Assembly: GCA_041494245.1 (NCBI GenBank)
Contig: JBGQAK010000009.1
Coordinates: 1-64,000, forward strand
Direction of reading: 5' to 3'
DNA from: RBG-13-68-16 sp041494245
GTDB taxonomy: Bacteria; Acidobacteriota; Thermoanaerobaculia; Thermoanaerobaculales; Thermoanaerobaculaceae
DNA length: 64,000 bases
Shown here: positions 44,090-52,620 of the stretch, piece by piece
How positions within the stretch are numbered: the stretch's first letter is position 1
Layout of the letters: each line of letters opens with the position of its first letter
Made by a program: the position numbers and the translations under genes
Notes under the pieces: model-generated
What the model saw: the letters and a program-made list of their open reading frames with translations, nothing else
What the model was told of the DNA's origin: nothing
Database searches by the model: none

Positions 44090-44156
44090 GCGGTCTCCAG
44101 CCTCATTATGGCGCGGCCGGAGGGCAACAGGCCAGCCGAGCCGGCCGTAAAGGAAG

Positions 44157-44162
44157 TAGAAT
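44157..44162 (+). promoter_or_regulatory. -10-like box, leaderless histidine kinase start
   Basis: TAGAAT ends 8 bases before GTG at 44170. No Shine-Dalgarno. The ATG at 44161 overlaps the box and is therefore unlikely to be the start. Confidence 0.45.
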
Positions 44163-44169
44163 GCGCGCC

Positions 44170-45477
44170 GTGCGTGGAAACGGCTGGCGGTTGAGGCGGC
44201 AGTACATGGCGGCGGCGGCGATCTTCGCCGTGCTGCTGGTCGTGAGCATCGGGTCGTTCGCCCACCTGATCGACCAGCAGCTCTCGAAGTCGTTCATGGA
44301 GGAGATCCTGCTCTCTGGCAAGGCGCAGGCCGAGGAGCTGGCGAAGCAGTTCAAGGGCGGCGGCAGCCTGTACAAGGTGATCGAGACGCGGAAGGAGGCC
44401 CTCGCCCAGGTCTCGGCCGCGCTGGCGCAGCAGCAGGTCGTGGACCGGGTGGAGGTGTTCGACGAGCGCGGCAAGCTGGTGTACCGGACCACGACGCTCA
44501 CCGAGGGCTACAAGGGCGGCTTCCCCGACGGGAGCGCCGAGCTGCTGCAGCCCAATGCCCCGCAGGAGACGAGCCAGAGCATGAGCTCGTACACGTACCG
44601 CCTCCCGCTCGAGGGCGTCGGCACCGTGGTGGTCGGCCTCTCGAAGGAGAAGGTGGCGGAGCGCATCGCGATCCTGCGCAAGCGGCTCCTCGTCCACACG
44701 GCGGTCTCCGGGGGGGTCGCCCTGGCGGTGCTCCTGGGGGCAGTCGGTTTCATCTGGCACCTCGTGCAGCGCAACGCCGAGCTGGAGGCGACGCGCAGGC
44801 TCAACGAGGAGCTGGCCGCGCTGGGGAGCCTGGCGGCCAACCTCGCGCACGAGATCCGCAACCCCCTCAATGCCCTCTCCATCAACCTGGAGCTGCTCGA
44901 GGAGGACATGGCGAGGAGCCAGACCCAGGTGGAAACGGTGGGGCTCGCGCGGCGGGAGGTCGGGCGTCTCTCTCAGCTCGTGGACGACTTCCTGGTGTAT
45001 GCGAGGCCTTCGGCTCCAGCGTTGGAGGATTTCGTGGCAGGCGACCTCCTGCGCGACGTTTCGGCGCTTCTGCAGCCGACCTGCGAGCGTCACGGGGTCG
45101 AGCTCACCACGCAGGAGGCGCCGCTCGGGGTGAGGGGGGACCGGGGGCAGCTCGGCCAGGTCCTCGTCAACCTCGCCTTCAACGCCGTCCAAGCGATGGA
45201 AGGATCCGACCGCAAGTCGCTCGGACTGCGCGCCTACCGGAAGAATGACTCGGTGGTGTTCGAGGTTTCGGATACCGGGCCTGGCATTCCGGCGGAGGAA
45301 CTCAAGCGGGTTCGGGAGGCGTTCTACACGAAGCGCAAGGGCGGGACCGGCCTCGGCCTCGCGATCGCGGACCGGATCGTGACCGCGCACCAGGGGCGCC
45401 TCGAGCTGGCGAACCGAGCGGAGGGCGGGCTGGTGGCGAGGGTGCTCCTGCCGGAACGTGACGTGAAAGAAGTGTAG
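44170..45477 (+). CDS. Sensor histidine kinase
   Basis: 435 residues from GTG at 44170. Helix at about 8-32, an extracytoplasmic sensor of about 150 residues, a second helix near 185-205 (AVSGGVALAVLLGAVGFIWH), then HisKA with LAANLAHEIRNPLNALSINL (phospho-accepting His) and HATPase_c with the N box GQVLVNLAFNAVQAM, GPGIPAEELKRVREAFYTKR and KGGTGLGLAIADRI. No HAMP domain is evident. No response regulator lies next to it, so it is an orphan. Divergent from the peptide transporter operon. Signal unknown. Confidence 0.9.
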   Translation: MRGNGWRLRRQYMAAAAIFAVLLVVSIGSFAHLIDQQLSKSFMEEILLSGKAQAEELAKQFKGGGSLYKVIETRKEALAQVSAALAQQQVVDRVEVFDERGKLVYRTTTLTEGYKGGFPDGSAELLQPNAPQETSQSMSSYTYRLPLEGVGTVVVGLSKEKVAERIAILRKRLLVHTAVSGGVALAVLLGAVGFIWHLVQRNAELEATRRLNEELAALGSLAANLAHEIRNPLNALSINLELLEEDMARSQTQVETVGLARREVGRLSQLVDDFLVYARPSAPALEDFVAGDLLRDVSALLQPTCERHGVELTTQEAPLGVRGDRGQLGQVLVNLAFNAVQAMEGSDRKSLGLRAYRKNDSVVFEVSDTGPGIPAEELKRVREAFYTKRKGGTGLGLAIADRIVTAHQGRLELANRAEGGLVARVLLPERDVKEV

Positions 45478-45496
45478 ACTCTCCGCGGAGGTGGTC

Positions 45497-46555
45497 ATGA
45501 GGTTGTTTCGAATCGGTGTAATTGCTCTGGCCGTGACTCTCGTCGGAGGAGGCGCCTTCGCGATGTTCCGGGCGGCCTATTTGGTGGTGATCCCGACGGC
45601 CGCGTCGACGAATGGCCTGAACAACTCCCACTGGCACACCGACCTCGAGATCATGAACGTGGACACGGTCGCGGTGGATGTCGAGGTCGTGTTCCTCCAG
45701 TGCTGCGGCATCGACAACTCCACCTGGTACAACGACATCAAGAACGCCCTCGGCGGCCGTACCGAGGACGGTTTCGGCCACATCGACGCGAAGCTCAAGG
45801 ATATCCAGCCGGGACAGGCGGTCACCCTGGCCGACGTGGTGTTCACCACCTGGGGGGCGAACGTCAAAGGCGCGTTGCTGGTTTTCGCCTACGAGGCCGG
45901 TTCGTTGATGAAGACCACCCCTCCCGGAGGCACCCCCAAGCTCATCATCGCCCAGGCCCGCACCTACTCGCAGGACACGGATGCCAACGGCAACACGACC
46001 ACGTACGGTTCGCAGGTGCCGGGGCTGCCGTGGCACGACTACATCGACCCGGGGCAAAAGACGAACGGCCTCGACAAGGGTGTCTTCGTCGGCCTGCGCG
46101 AGGACGCTTCGTACCGCTCCTCGATCGGGCTCATCAACATCTCCGACCGGCTGACGACGATCGATGTCACGCTCACGCTCAACGCCGCCGACGGTACCCA
46201 GATCGCAACGACGAGCGTCCAGCTCGCGCCCCTGGCCGTGGAGCAGTACGACCAGGCGATCGTCTCGCTCTTCGCCAAGACGACGGCGGACGCCATCGCC
46301 GGAGCCACCCTCACGGTGTCGGTGCCGTATTACCTGACCGGCGCGCAGAATCCTGCCCCCGGCCTGATGGCCTACGTCACCCGCATGGACAACATCACCA
46401 ACGACCCCGTCTACCTGGAGCAGGCGTTCACCGGGGCGTTCCCCTGGGACTGCGTCTTCAACGGCAATTGCCCGCCGAAGTTCACCGCTCAAGGGCTCGC
46501 TACGCACTCGGCGGTCAGGTCCCACCTGCGGCCACCCACGCGGTTGGTCAAGTAG
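45497..46555 (+). CDS. Secreted protein homologous to the fibre ectodomain
   Basis: 352 residues from ATG at 45497 with GGAGG 5 bases before. Signal peptide MRLFRIGVIALAVTLVGGGA followed by FAMFRAAY. The mature part shares its layout with residues about 34-265 of the fibre protein at 750-2951: VVIPTAASTNGLNNSHWHTD, VDVEVVFLQ, VKGALLVFAYE, YRSSIGLINIS and LTVSVPYYLT in the same order. It lacks the repeats and the S74 domain. Two adjacent Cys (LQCCGID) and a C-terminal CVFNGNC pair could form disulfides. Function unknown. Confidence 0.75.
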   Translation: MRLFRIGVIALAVTLVGGGAFAMFRAAYLVVIPTAASTNGLNNSHWHTDLEIMNVDTVAVDVEVVFLQCCGIDNSTWYNDIKNALGGRTEDGFGHIDAKLKDIQPGQAVTLADVVFTTWGANVKGALLVFAYEAGSLMKTTPPGGTPKLIIAQARTYSQDTDANGNTTTYGSQVPGLPWHDYIDPGQKTNGLDKGVFVGLREDASYRSSIGLINISDRLTTIDVTLTLNAADGTQIATTSVQLAPLAVEQYDQAIVSLFAKTTADAIAGATLTVSVPYYLTGAQNPAPGLMAYVTRMDNITNDPVYLEQAFTGAFPWDCVFNGNCPPKFTAQGLATHSAVRSHLRPPTRLVK

Positions 46556-46570
46556 CCACGCGGGCGCCTG

Positions 46571-46579
46571 TGCTATGAT
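46571..46579 (+). promoter_or_regulatory. Extended -10 promoter
   Basis: TGCTATGAT (TG, one base, then TATGAT), about 50 bases before the ferredoxin start. Confidence 0.5.
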
Positions 46580-46630
46580 TCGCGCCCGATCGGGCGTTTG
46601 ACGCGCCCGCGCAGAAGGGGGTCATTGGGA

Positions 46631-46864
46631 ATGGCCAACAAGGACGACCGTATCCCGGAGAACGCTGGTGGGAAGTGGTACGTGGACACCAGTTGCATCG
46701 ACTGCGACGTCTGCCGTACGACCGCGCCGAACAACTTCAAGGCCAACGAAGACGAGGGGTACTCCTTCGTGTACAAGCAGCCGGAGAACGGGGAGGAGCA
46801 GGCGCAGTGCGAGGAGGCCAAGGCCTCCTGCCCGGTCGAGGCAATTGGCGACGACGCCGCGTGA
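46631..46864 (+). CDS. [4Fe-4S]/[3Fe-4S] ferredoxin
   Basis: 77 residues from ATG at 46631. One cluster: CIDCDVC followed by a distant SCPVEAIGDD, i.e. C-x2-C-x2-C ... C-P as in single-cluster Fdx proteins (KWYVDTSCIDCDVCRTTAPN). Highly acidic. Electron carrier in the cytosol. Followed by its own strong terminator. Confidence 0.9.
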   Translation: MANKDDRIPENAGGKWYVDTSCIDCDVCRTTAPNNFKANEDEGYSFVYKQPENGEEQAQCEEAKASCPVEAIGDDAA

Positions 46865-46885
46865 CCATCGCAAATCGGATTCGAC

Positions 46886-46914
46886 ACGGCCGGCCTTGTG
46901 CCGGCCGTTTTTTT
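46886..46914 (+). terminator. Intrinsic terminator after the first ferredoxin
   Basis: 9-bp stem (46886-46894 with 46900-46908), 5-base loop, then a run of T to 46914. Confidence 0.9.
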
Positions 46915-46997
46915 CGCGTCTCGCCTCGATTGCGCGCCGCCTTTTCCCACTCCGCTGTGAGACGTACGAACTTGAGACTCACACGCTAGAATCGCTC

Positions 46998-47026
46998 TTG
47001 ACAGCCGACGGCAATGGCCCTAAAAG
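46998..47026 (+). promoter_or_regulatory. Promoter of the second ferredoxin
   Basis: TTGACA (46998-47003), 17 bases, TAAAAG (47021-47026); a TAGAAT at 46987-46992 could be a second -10. Confidence 0.6.
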
Positions 47027-47047
47027 AGAGCGGGAGGAAGAAAAAGT

Positions 47048-47293
47048 ATGTCTTTGATGATCACCGAAGAGTGCATCAATTGCGACGCATGCGTTCCTGA
47101 GTGCCCTAATGAGGCGATCTCTCAGGGCGAGGATATTTACGTGATCGACGCCGCGCGCTGCAGCGAGTGCGTGCCCGTGCACGACCAGCAGCAGTGTGCG
47201 GTTGTGTGCCCCGTCAACTGCTGCGTGCCCGATCCGAACCACCAGGAGACGCGCGAGCAGCTCGAGACGAAGTACAAGACCCTCCACGCCTAG
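47048..47293 (+). CDS. YfhL-family 4Fe-4S dicluster ferredoxin
   Basis: 81 residues, ATG with GGGAGGAAG upstream. Two cluster motifs: CINCDACVPECPNEAI and a second CSECVPVHDQQQCAVVCPV with the longer Cys spacing that marks the YfhL/Alvin type. The end NHQETREQLETKYKTLHA is also typical. Low-potential electron carrier. Confidence 0.92.
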   Translation: MSLMITEECINCDACVPECPNEAISQGEDIYVIDAARCSECVPVHDQQQCAVVCPVNCCVPDPNHQETREQLETKYKTLHA

Positions 47294-47370
47294 CGGAGGA
47301 TCATTCTTCCTCGACCCAAGCCCACCACGCCGCGTGGCGGGCTTCGGGACTCACCTTTGCTCCTCCTAAG

Positions 47371-47400
47371 CGGCCGGCCTCGCGCCGGCCGGTTTTTTTT
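47371..47400 (+). terminator. Intrinsic terminator after the second ferredoxin
   Basis: 8-bp stem (47371-47378 with 47384-47391), 5-base loop, then eight T (47393-47400). Confidence 0.9.
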
Positions 47401-47405
47401 CGGAT

Positions 47406-47505
47406 GTCATTCCGAGACCTGCCGCAGGCAGGGCGAGGAATCTGGGTGGGGGAAGGCTCCTGTCCGTTTGCCCCCTCCCGGATCCCTCGCTGCGCTCGGG
47501 ATGAC
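47406..47505. repeat. MITE-like palindromic element, copy 1
   Basis: About 100 bp with inverted ends GTCATTCCGAG and CTCGGGATGAC. The left 40 bases are the same as in copy 2 (47835-47939); the centre differs. Contains the inner palindrome CCTGCCGCAGGCAGG. Sits directly beyond a terminator. Confidence 0.75.
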
Positions 47506-47529
47506 AACAACGAGGTTAGACTTTGGGCA

Positions 47530-47813
47530 ATGCGGCTGTTCTTCGTCTACATATGGCCAGCCGGTCTCGCACCCTCTACACCGGCATCACGAATAACCTG
47601 CGCAGACGCGTGTACGAGCACAAGCAGGGTCTGGTCCCGGGTTTCACCGCGAGGTATAAAGTCACAAAGCTGGTCTACTTCGAAAGTACACGGAACCCGC
47701 TTGCGGCCATTGCTCGCGAGAAACAGATCAAGGCATGGCGGCGCGAAAAGAAAATCGCGCTGATTGAATCGGCCAATCCCGGATGGGAGGCTCTCTCCCC
47801 CCAGCCGCTGTAG
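47530..47813 (+). pseudogene. GIY-YIG nuclease-like gene, frameshifted near the start
   Basis: From 47530 the frame reads MRLFFVYI, the first (GIY) strand of this small nuclease family. One base appears to be missing at about 47553; the remaining protein continues in another frame as MASRSRTLYTGITNNLRRRV, with YTG, the catalytic Arg, EHKQGLVPGFTARY, and AREKQIKAWRREKKIALIES up to 47813. Together they give a normal length of about 95 residues. A TAGACT box ends 8 bases before the ATG. The downstream frame alone is open from 47523 but would lack the GIY strand. Either a real frameshift or a sequencing error. Flanked on both sides by MITE-like elements. Confidence 0.75.
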
Positions 47814-47834
47814 CGTTCCTTGACGTCTAACGGT

Positions 47835-47939
47835 GTCATTCCGAGACCTGCCGCAGGCAGGGCGAGGAATCTGGGCGGGTGGAGACTCGTGTCTGTTTCC
47901 CCCTCCCAAATCACTGGTCGCTTCGCTCTTCGGGATGAC
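47835..47939. repeat. MITE-like palindromic element, copy 2
   Basis: About 105 bp, ends GTCATTCCGAG and TTCGGGATGAC. Same left arm as copy 1. Lies about 70 bases before the dehydrogenase start. Confidence 0.75.
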
Positions 47940-48008
47940 CCCTTCCCTTGTTGCTTGACACTCACGGCCGGCGTTTCTAACCTGCCGATTCTGCGAGGGG
48001 GTAACTGG

Positions 48009-48857
48009 ATGGAAATCTCACGGGTGGGAGTGGTTGGCGCGGGCCAGATGGGAAACGGCATCGCCCACGTGGCGGCGCTCTCGGGGCTCGCGGTGGTGCT
48101 CTCGGATGTCTCCCAGCAGCTCGTGGACAAGGGCCTTGCGACCATTCGCAAGAACCTCGACCGGCAGGTAAGCAAGGGCACCGTGACCGCCGCCGCTAAG
48201 GACGAGGCGCTGGCGCGGATCACCGCGGCAGTGGGGCTCGGCGCCCTGGCCGACCGCCAGCTCGTGGTGGAGGCGGTGGTCGAGAGCCTGGACGTGAAGG
48301 TCGCGGTGTTCCGCGAGCTCGACAAGCTCCTCGCGCCCGAGGCGATTCTCGCCTCCAACACCTCCTCGATCTCGATCACCAAGCTCGCCGGCGCCACTTC
48401 GCGGCCGGAGAAGTTCATCGGCATGCACTTCATGAATCCGGTGCCGGTGATGCAACTCGTGGAGGTGATCCGCGGCATCGCGACCGGCGACGAGACGTTT
48501 CGCACCATCGAGGCGCTCGCCAGGAAGCTGGGCAAGGTCCCGGTGGAGGTCAACGACTCCCCGGGGTTCGTGTCCAACCGGGTGCTGATGCCGATGATCA
48601 ACGAGGCAATCTACGCGGTCTACGAGGGCGTGGGCACCGCCCAGGCCGTGGACACCGTGATGAAGCTCGGGATGAACCACCCGATGGGGCCGCTTACGCT
48701 GGCCGATTTCATCGGCCTGGACACGTGCCTGGCCATCCTGCGCGTGCTCCACGACGGCCTGGGCGACCCCAAGTACCGCCCCTGCCCCCTGCTCGTGAAG
48801 ATGGTGGACGCCGGCTGGCTGGGCCGCAAGACCGGCCGCGGCTTCTACTCGTACTGA
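48009..48857 (+). CDS. 3-hydroxybutyryl-CoA dehydrogenase
   Basis: 282 residues from ATG at 48009 (GAGGGGGTAA before); the frame continues upstream through the repeat without a start of its own. NAD-binding start VGVVGAGQMGNGIAHVAALS, then VVEAVVESLDVKVAVFRELD, ILASNTSSISITKLAGAT, the catalytic GMHFMNPVPVMQLVEVIRG and DSPGFVSNRVLMPMINEAIY, ending GRKTGRGFYSY. Single-domain HbdH type rather than the multifunctional FadB. Acts in butanoate or fatty-acid turnover. Confidence 0.94.
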   Translation: MEISRVGVVGAGQMGNGIAHVAALSGLAVVLSDVSQQLVDKGLATIRKNLDRQVSKGTVTAAAKDEALARITAAVGLGALADRQLVVEAVVESLDVKVAVFRELDKLLAPEAILASNTSSISITKLAGATSRPEKFIGMHFMNPVPVMQLVEVIRGIATGDETFRTIEALARKLGKVPVEVNDSPGFVSNRVLMPMINEAIYAVYEGVGTAQAVDTVMKLGMNHPMGPLTLADFIGLDTCLAILRVLHDGLGDPKYRPCPLLVKMVDAGWLGRKTGRGFYSY

Positions 48858-48963
48858 GCCGAACGGGAGAACATGCCTCACGCGGCCATCGATGAGTCAG
48901 CGGCACGGGTTCTCCGCGGCCGAAGGCACCGGATCTGGCGAAGCCAGCCGCGAAATGTTGTTT

Positions 48964-48994
48964 CTGTGCCCTGTGCCCTGCGCCCTGTTCCCTG
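48964..48994. repeat. GCCCTGT heptamer repeats
   Basis: Three to four tandem copies of GCCCTG(T/C) just upstream of the TPR gene. The 25 bases from 48964 also occur at 62017-62041. Confidence 0.7.
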
Positions 48995-49012
48995 GTTGGG
49001 GGGAGGGCGGCG

Positions 49013-50878
49013 GTGACCGTCCTCTGCCAGTGGTGCGGGGCCGTGAACCCGGACGACCGCGAGGTGTGCCTGAGGTGCAGCTCGCGCCTGCTGGTCGTCT
49101 CGGGCACCGACGGCGAGTTCTCCGAGGAGACGCTGGAGGAGGAAGAGGCGAGCCTCGAGCGCGAGAAGATCGCGTTCGACGAGCACCTGCTTGAGCGCCT
49201 CTCGGGCGGCGAAGAGACCACCAAGCGCCTGCACGGCGCCCTGGTGCGCCTGGAGGAGCGGGTCGCGGACCTGGAACGCGGGCTGGCGCTGCTCGACTCG
49301 GGTGTGCAGGCGCTCGTGGACCTGCTGGACCGGCGCAAGGTGATCCGCGAGACCGAGGTGATGGCCGCGTGGGAGCGCGCCGCCACAACCGAGATGGCCA
49401 GGGAAGAGCTGCTCGAGCGGCTCCGCCAGGGGAGGCAGGCGATCGTTTCGCGCGCCCGCACCGCCGGGGGCGGAGCGGCCGCCGCCTGCGCCCGCGCGCT
49501 CCAGAGCGCGGAGCTCGCGCTCCTCGCCGGGCAGCCGCTGCGCGCGGCGGAGCTGCTCGGTGAGACACTGCGCCGCTTCCCGCGCAACCCTGAGCTCGCG
49601 GAGCTGCTGGGGGAGTTCGCGTTCGAGCGCAGCGACCTGAACGCCGCCGAGAACTACTTCCGGCAGGTGCTGCGCTGGAACCCGGACGAGATCGAAGCGC
49701 GGATCTACCTGGGCACGATCCTGGCCGACTCTGACCGGGAGGAGGAGGCGATCGAGAACCTCGAACGCGCGGTGGCGCTGGCGCCCGAGAACTTCCTCAC
49801 CCACTTCTCGCTGGGCGCGCTGCACGCCGCGGCCGGCCGAACCGAGCCGGCCCGCCGCTACCTGAAGGCGGCGCTGGAGCGCGAGGAGATGCCCCAGGCC
49901 TGCTTTCTCCTGGGGATGGTGGAGCTGGACTCCGGCCACGCGGGCGCCGCGGCGGAGGCCCTCGAGCGCGCCGTCGCCCTTGACGGGGAGTTCGAAGACG
50001 CCATTTACTACCTCGGGCTCGCCTATCTGGAGCGGCGCTGGCACCGCAAGGCGCTCGAGTGCTTCCGCCGCGTACAGGAGATGGACCCGCAGCGCCTGCA
50101 GTACCAGGAGGCGGTGCGGCTGGTCGAGGGGGGCGGCGAGGGTGCGGCGCCGCTTCCGCCCGAGGCGGAATTGCTGCTCCAGGAGGCCTCGCAGGCCTCC
50201 GAGGCGGGCGAGATCGAGCGCGCCCTCCACCATCTGCAGCGCGCCTCGCGCCTGACCGACCACCCCAACCTGCTGGCCTCGCTGGCGCTGCTGGCCGCGG
50301 CCGGGGGCAGGCCGCGGCAGGCGCTTGCCGCCGCACACCGCCTTCTCCGCCTGGGCGGGCGCGGAGCACCAATCCTGGCGGCGTGGACGGCGCTCCTGGA
50401 GGTCTTGCGTGCCGCCAAGAGGTACTCGCTCGTGGAGCGCTGGGGCGGCAGGCTGTTCGAGGAGGGACCGGGTCCCCTCGAGCGCGGGCTCGCGGCCTAC
50501 GAGCTGGCGCTCATGGAGCTCGAGCGCAGCGGCGACATCGGGCGCGCTCTGGAGCTCGCCCATGCCTCGCTCGAGCTGATCCCCCGCGAGCTGCGCCAGT
50601 ACCCGCTGGCCGCGCTCGGGCGCATCCACATGGCGCGCGAGGAGTACTCGGACGCCGTGGACTATCTTGAGCAGGCGGTGACGATCTCATCGTCTCCCGC
50701 TATCCTGACGCAGCTCGGCCTCGCCCTCCTCGAGATGGGCGAGGGTGAGCGGGCTCGCGAGGTCCTGCAACGGGCACGCCAGGGCGCGGCGCGCGACCTC
50801 AAGACCGACGTGTTGACCCACCTGGCACGGGTGGGTTGGCTGGCTCCGCGCAAGGCGCGCGGCCGGCGGAAGGGCTAG
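49013..50878 (+). CDS. Zinc-ribbon, coiled-coil and TPR repeat protein
   Basis: 621 residues, GTG with GGGAGGG 5 bases before. N-terminal zinc ribbon CQWCGAVNPDDREVCLRC, acidic stretch, a coiled coil about 45-165 (VRLEERVADLERGLALLDSG), then at least ten TPR-like repeats of 34 residues (AAENYFRQVLRWNPDEIEAR, EEAIENLERAVALAPENFLT, RKALECFRRVQEMDPQRLQY). No signal peptide. Probably a cytosolic assembly scaffold. Runs directly into proS with 2 bases between. Confidence 0.8.
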   Translation: MTVLCQWCGAVNPDDREVCLRCSSRLLVVSGTDGEFSEETLEEEEASLEREKIAFDEHLLERLSGGEETTKRLHGALVRLEERVADLERGLALLDSGVQALVDLLDRRKVIRETEVMAAWERAATTEMAREELLERLRQGRQAIVSRARTAGGGAAAACARALQSAELALLAGQPLRAAELLGETLRRFPRNPELAELLGEFAFERSDLNAAENYFRQVLRWNPDEIEARIYLGTILADSDREEEAIENLERAVALAPENFLTHFSLGALHAAAGRTEPARRYLKAALEREEMPQACFLLGMVELDSGHAGAAAEALERAVALDGEFEDAIYYLGLAYLERRWHRKALECFRRVQEMDPQRLQYQEAVRLVEGGGEGAAPLPPEAELLLQEASQASEAGEIERALHHLQRASRLTDHPNLLASLALLAAAGGRPRQALAAAHRLLRLGGRGAPILAAWTALLEVLRAAKRYSLVERWGGRLFEEGPGPLERGLAAYELALMELERSGDIGRALELAHASLELIPRELRQYPLAALGRIHMAREEYSDAVDYLEQAVTISSSPAILTQLGLALLEMGEGERAREVLQRARQGAARDLKTDVLTHLARVGWLAPRKARGRRKG

Positions 50879-50880
50879 TC

Positions 50881-52593
50881 ATGCGTTGGAGCAGATACTT
50901 CCTCTTCACCTTGCGGGAGAACCCCTCGGATGCCGAGGTGATCTCGCACCAGCTGCTCGCCCGCGCCGGGATGATCGACAAGCTGGCGGCGGGAATCTAC
51001 ACCTACCTGCCGCTCGGCTGGCGCTCGATCGAAAAGCTGATCCGGATCGTGCGCGAGGAGATGAACGCCGCGGATTCGGTGGAGCTCGTGATGCCGTGCA
51101 TCCAGCCCGCGGAGCTGTGGCAGGAGTCGGGGCGCTTGCAGAAGTATGGCAAAGAGCTTCTCCGCATCAAGGACCGCCACGAGCGCGACTTCTGCTTCGG
51201 ACCGACGCACGAGGAGGTGATCACCGACGCGGTGCGAAGGCGCATCACCTCGTACCGGCAGCTCCCGGCCAACGTCTACCAGATCCAGACCAAGTTCCGC
51301 GACGAGATCCGCCCCCGGTTCGGGCTGATGCGCGGGCGCGAGTTCATCATGAAGGACGCCTACTCGTTCCACACCTCGCCCGAGAGCCTGGACGAGGCGT
51401 ACAGGGCGTTCGAGAAGGCGTACCGGCGCGTGTTCGACCGCTGCAAGCTTTCGTACACGTCCGTCGAGGCCGACACCGGCAACATCGGCGGCAGCGAGTC
51501 GCACGAGTTCATGGTGCTGGCCTCGACCGGCGAGGACGCGGTGGTGGCGTGCAGCTGCGGCTACGGCGCCAACGCGGAGAAGGCGACGACCGGCGCCCTG
51601 GCGCCGCCCCCGGCGTGGCCCGGCAAGGCGCACGCGAAACCGGAGGCGGTCCACACCCCAGGTACGACCTCGGTGGCCGACGTGGCGGCGTTCCTCAAGC
51701 TCGCGCCCGCCAACTTCATCAAGACGATGATCGTGGAGACGGACAAGGAGTTCGCGGTCGCGCTGGTGCGCGGCGACGACGAGGTCAACGAGACCAAGGT
51801 CAAGAACGCTCTCGACGCGACTCACCTGCAGCTCGCCACCGAAGCCAAGGTCGAGCAGGTCACCGGCGGGGCGATGGGCTTTTCCGGGCCGGTGGGCCTC
51901 TCCGGCGTGCGCATCGTGGCCGACCCCGAGGTCATGCGCATGCCCGTGGCGGCGACCGGCGCCAACCGCGGCGACTATCACCTGGTCGGCGTGGTGCCCG
52001 GCCGCGACTTCACCCCCAACCTGGTGGCCGACATCCGGCTCGCTCGGGAGGGCGACCCCTGCCCGCGCTGCGGCGCGCCGCTGGTGATCAAGCGCGGGAT
52101 CGAGGTGGGGCACATCTTCAAGCTCGGCACCAAGTACTCCGAGCCGATGGCGTGCAACTTCCTGGACGAGAAGGGCGAGACCCACCCGATGATCATGGGC
52201 TGCTACGGCCTCGGCATCGGCCGCACGCTCGCCGCCGCGGTCGAGCAGAACCACGACGAAAACGGCATCATCTGGCCGCGTCCGCTCGCCCCGTTCGAGG
52301 TGGAGCTAATCGCCCTCAACCCGGACGTGAAGGCGGTGAACGACGCCGCCGAGAAGCTCTACGCCGAGCTGGGGGCCGCCGGGATCGAGGTGTTCTACGA
52401 CGACCGTGACGAGCGCCCCGGGGTCAAGTTCAACGACGCCGACCTGATCGGCTTCCCGTTGCGCGTGGTCGTCGGCAAGAAGGGGGTCGAGCTGGGGCAG
52501 GCCGAGCTTTCCCTGCGCCGCGACCGCGCCAAGGTCCCCGTCCCGCTCGCCGGTGTCGTCGCAAGGGCCCGCGAGCTGGTCGCAGGCCTCTGA
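50881..52593 (+). CDS. proS: Prolyl-tRNA synthetase
   Basis: 570 residues from ATG at 50881. Bacterial ProS with class II motifs 1-3 (ELVMPCIQPAELWQESGRLQ, FRDEIRPRFGLMRGREFIMK and GIGRTLAAAVEQNHDENGI) and the INS editing domain between motifs 2 and 3 (about 230-390; VAAFLKLAPANFIKTMIVE, LVRGDDEVNETKVKNAL), followed by the anticodon-binding domain. Also KYSEPMACNFLDEKGETHPM. Complete length. Confidence 0.96.
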   Translation: MRWSRYFLFTLRENPSDAEVISHQLLARAGMIDKLAAGIYTYLPLGWRSIEKLIRIVREEMNAADSVELVMPCIQPAELWQESGRLQKYGKELLRIKDRHERDFCFGPTHEEVITDAVRRRITSYRQLPANVYQIQTKFRDEIRPRFGLMRGREFIMKDAYSFHTSPESLDEAYRAFEKAYRRVFDRCKLSYTSVEADTGNIGGSESHEFMVLASTGEDAVVACSCGYGANAEKATTGALAPPPAWPGKAHAKPEAVHTPGTTSVADVAAFLKLAPANFIKTMIVETDKEFAVALVRGDDEVNETKVKNALDATHLQLATEAKVEQVTGGAMGFSGPVGLSGVRIVADPEVMRMPVAATGANRGDYHLVGVVPGRDFTPNLVADIRLAREGDPCPRCGAPLVIKRGIEVGHIFKLGTKYSEPMACNFLDEKGETHPMIMGCYGLGIGRTLAAAVEQNHDENGIIWPRPLAPFEVELIALNPDVKAVNDAAEKLYAELGAAGIEVFYDDRDERPGVKFNDADLIGFPLRVVVGKKGVELGQAELSLRRDRAKVPVPLAGVVARARELVAGL

Positions 52594-52620
52594 GATGTCG
52601 AGGCCGGGATCCCGACACGC

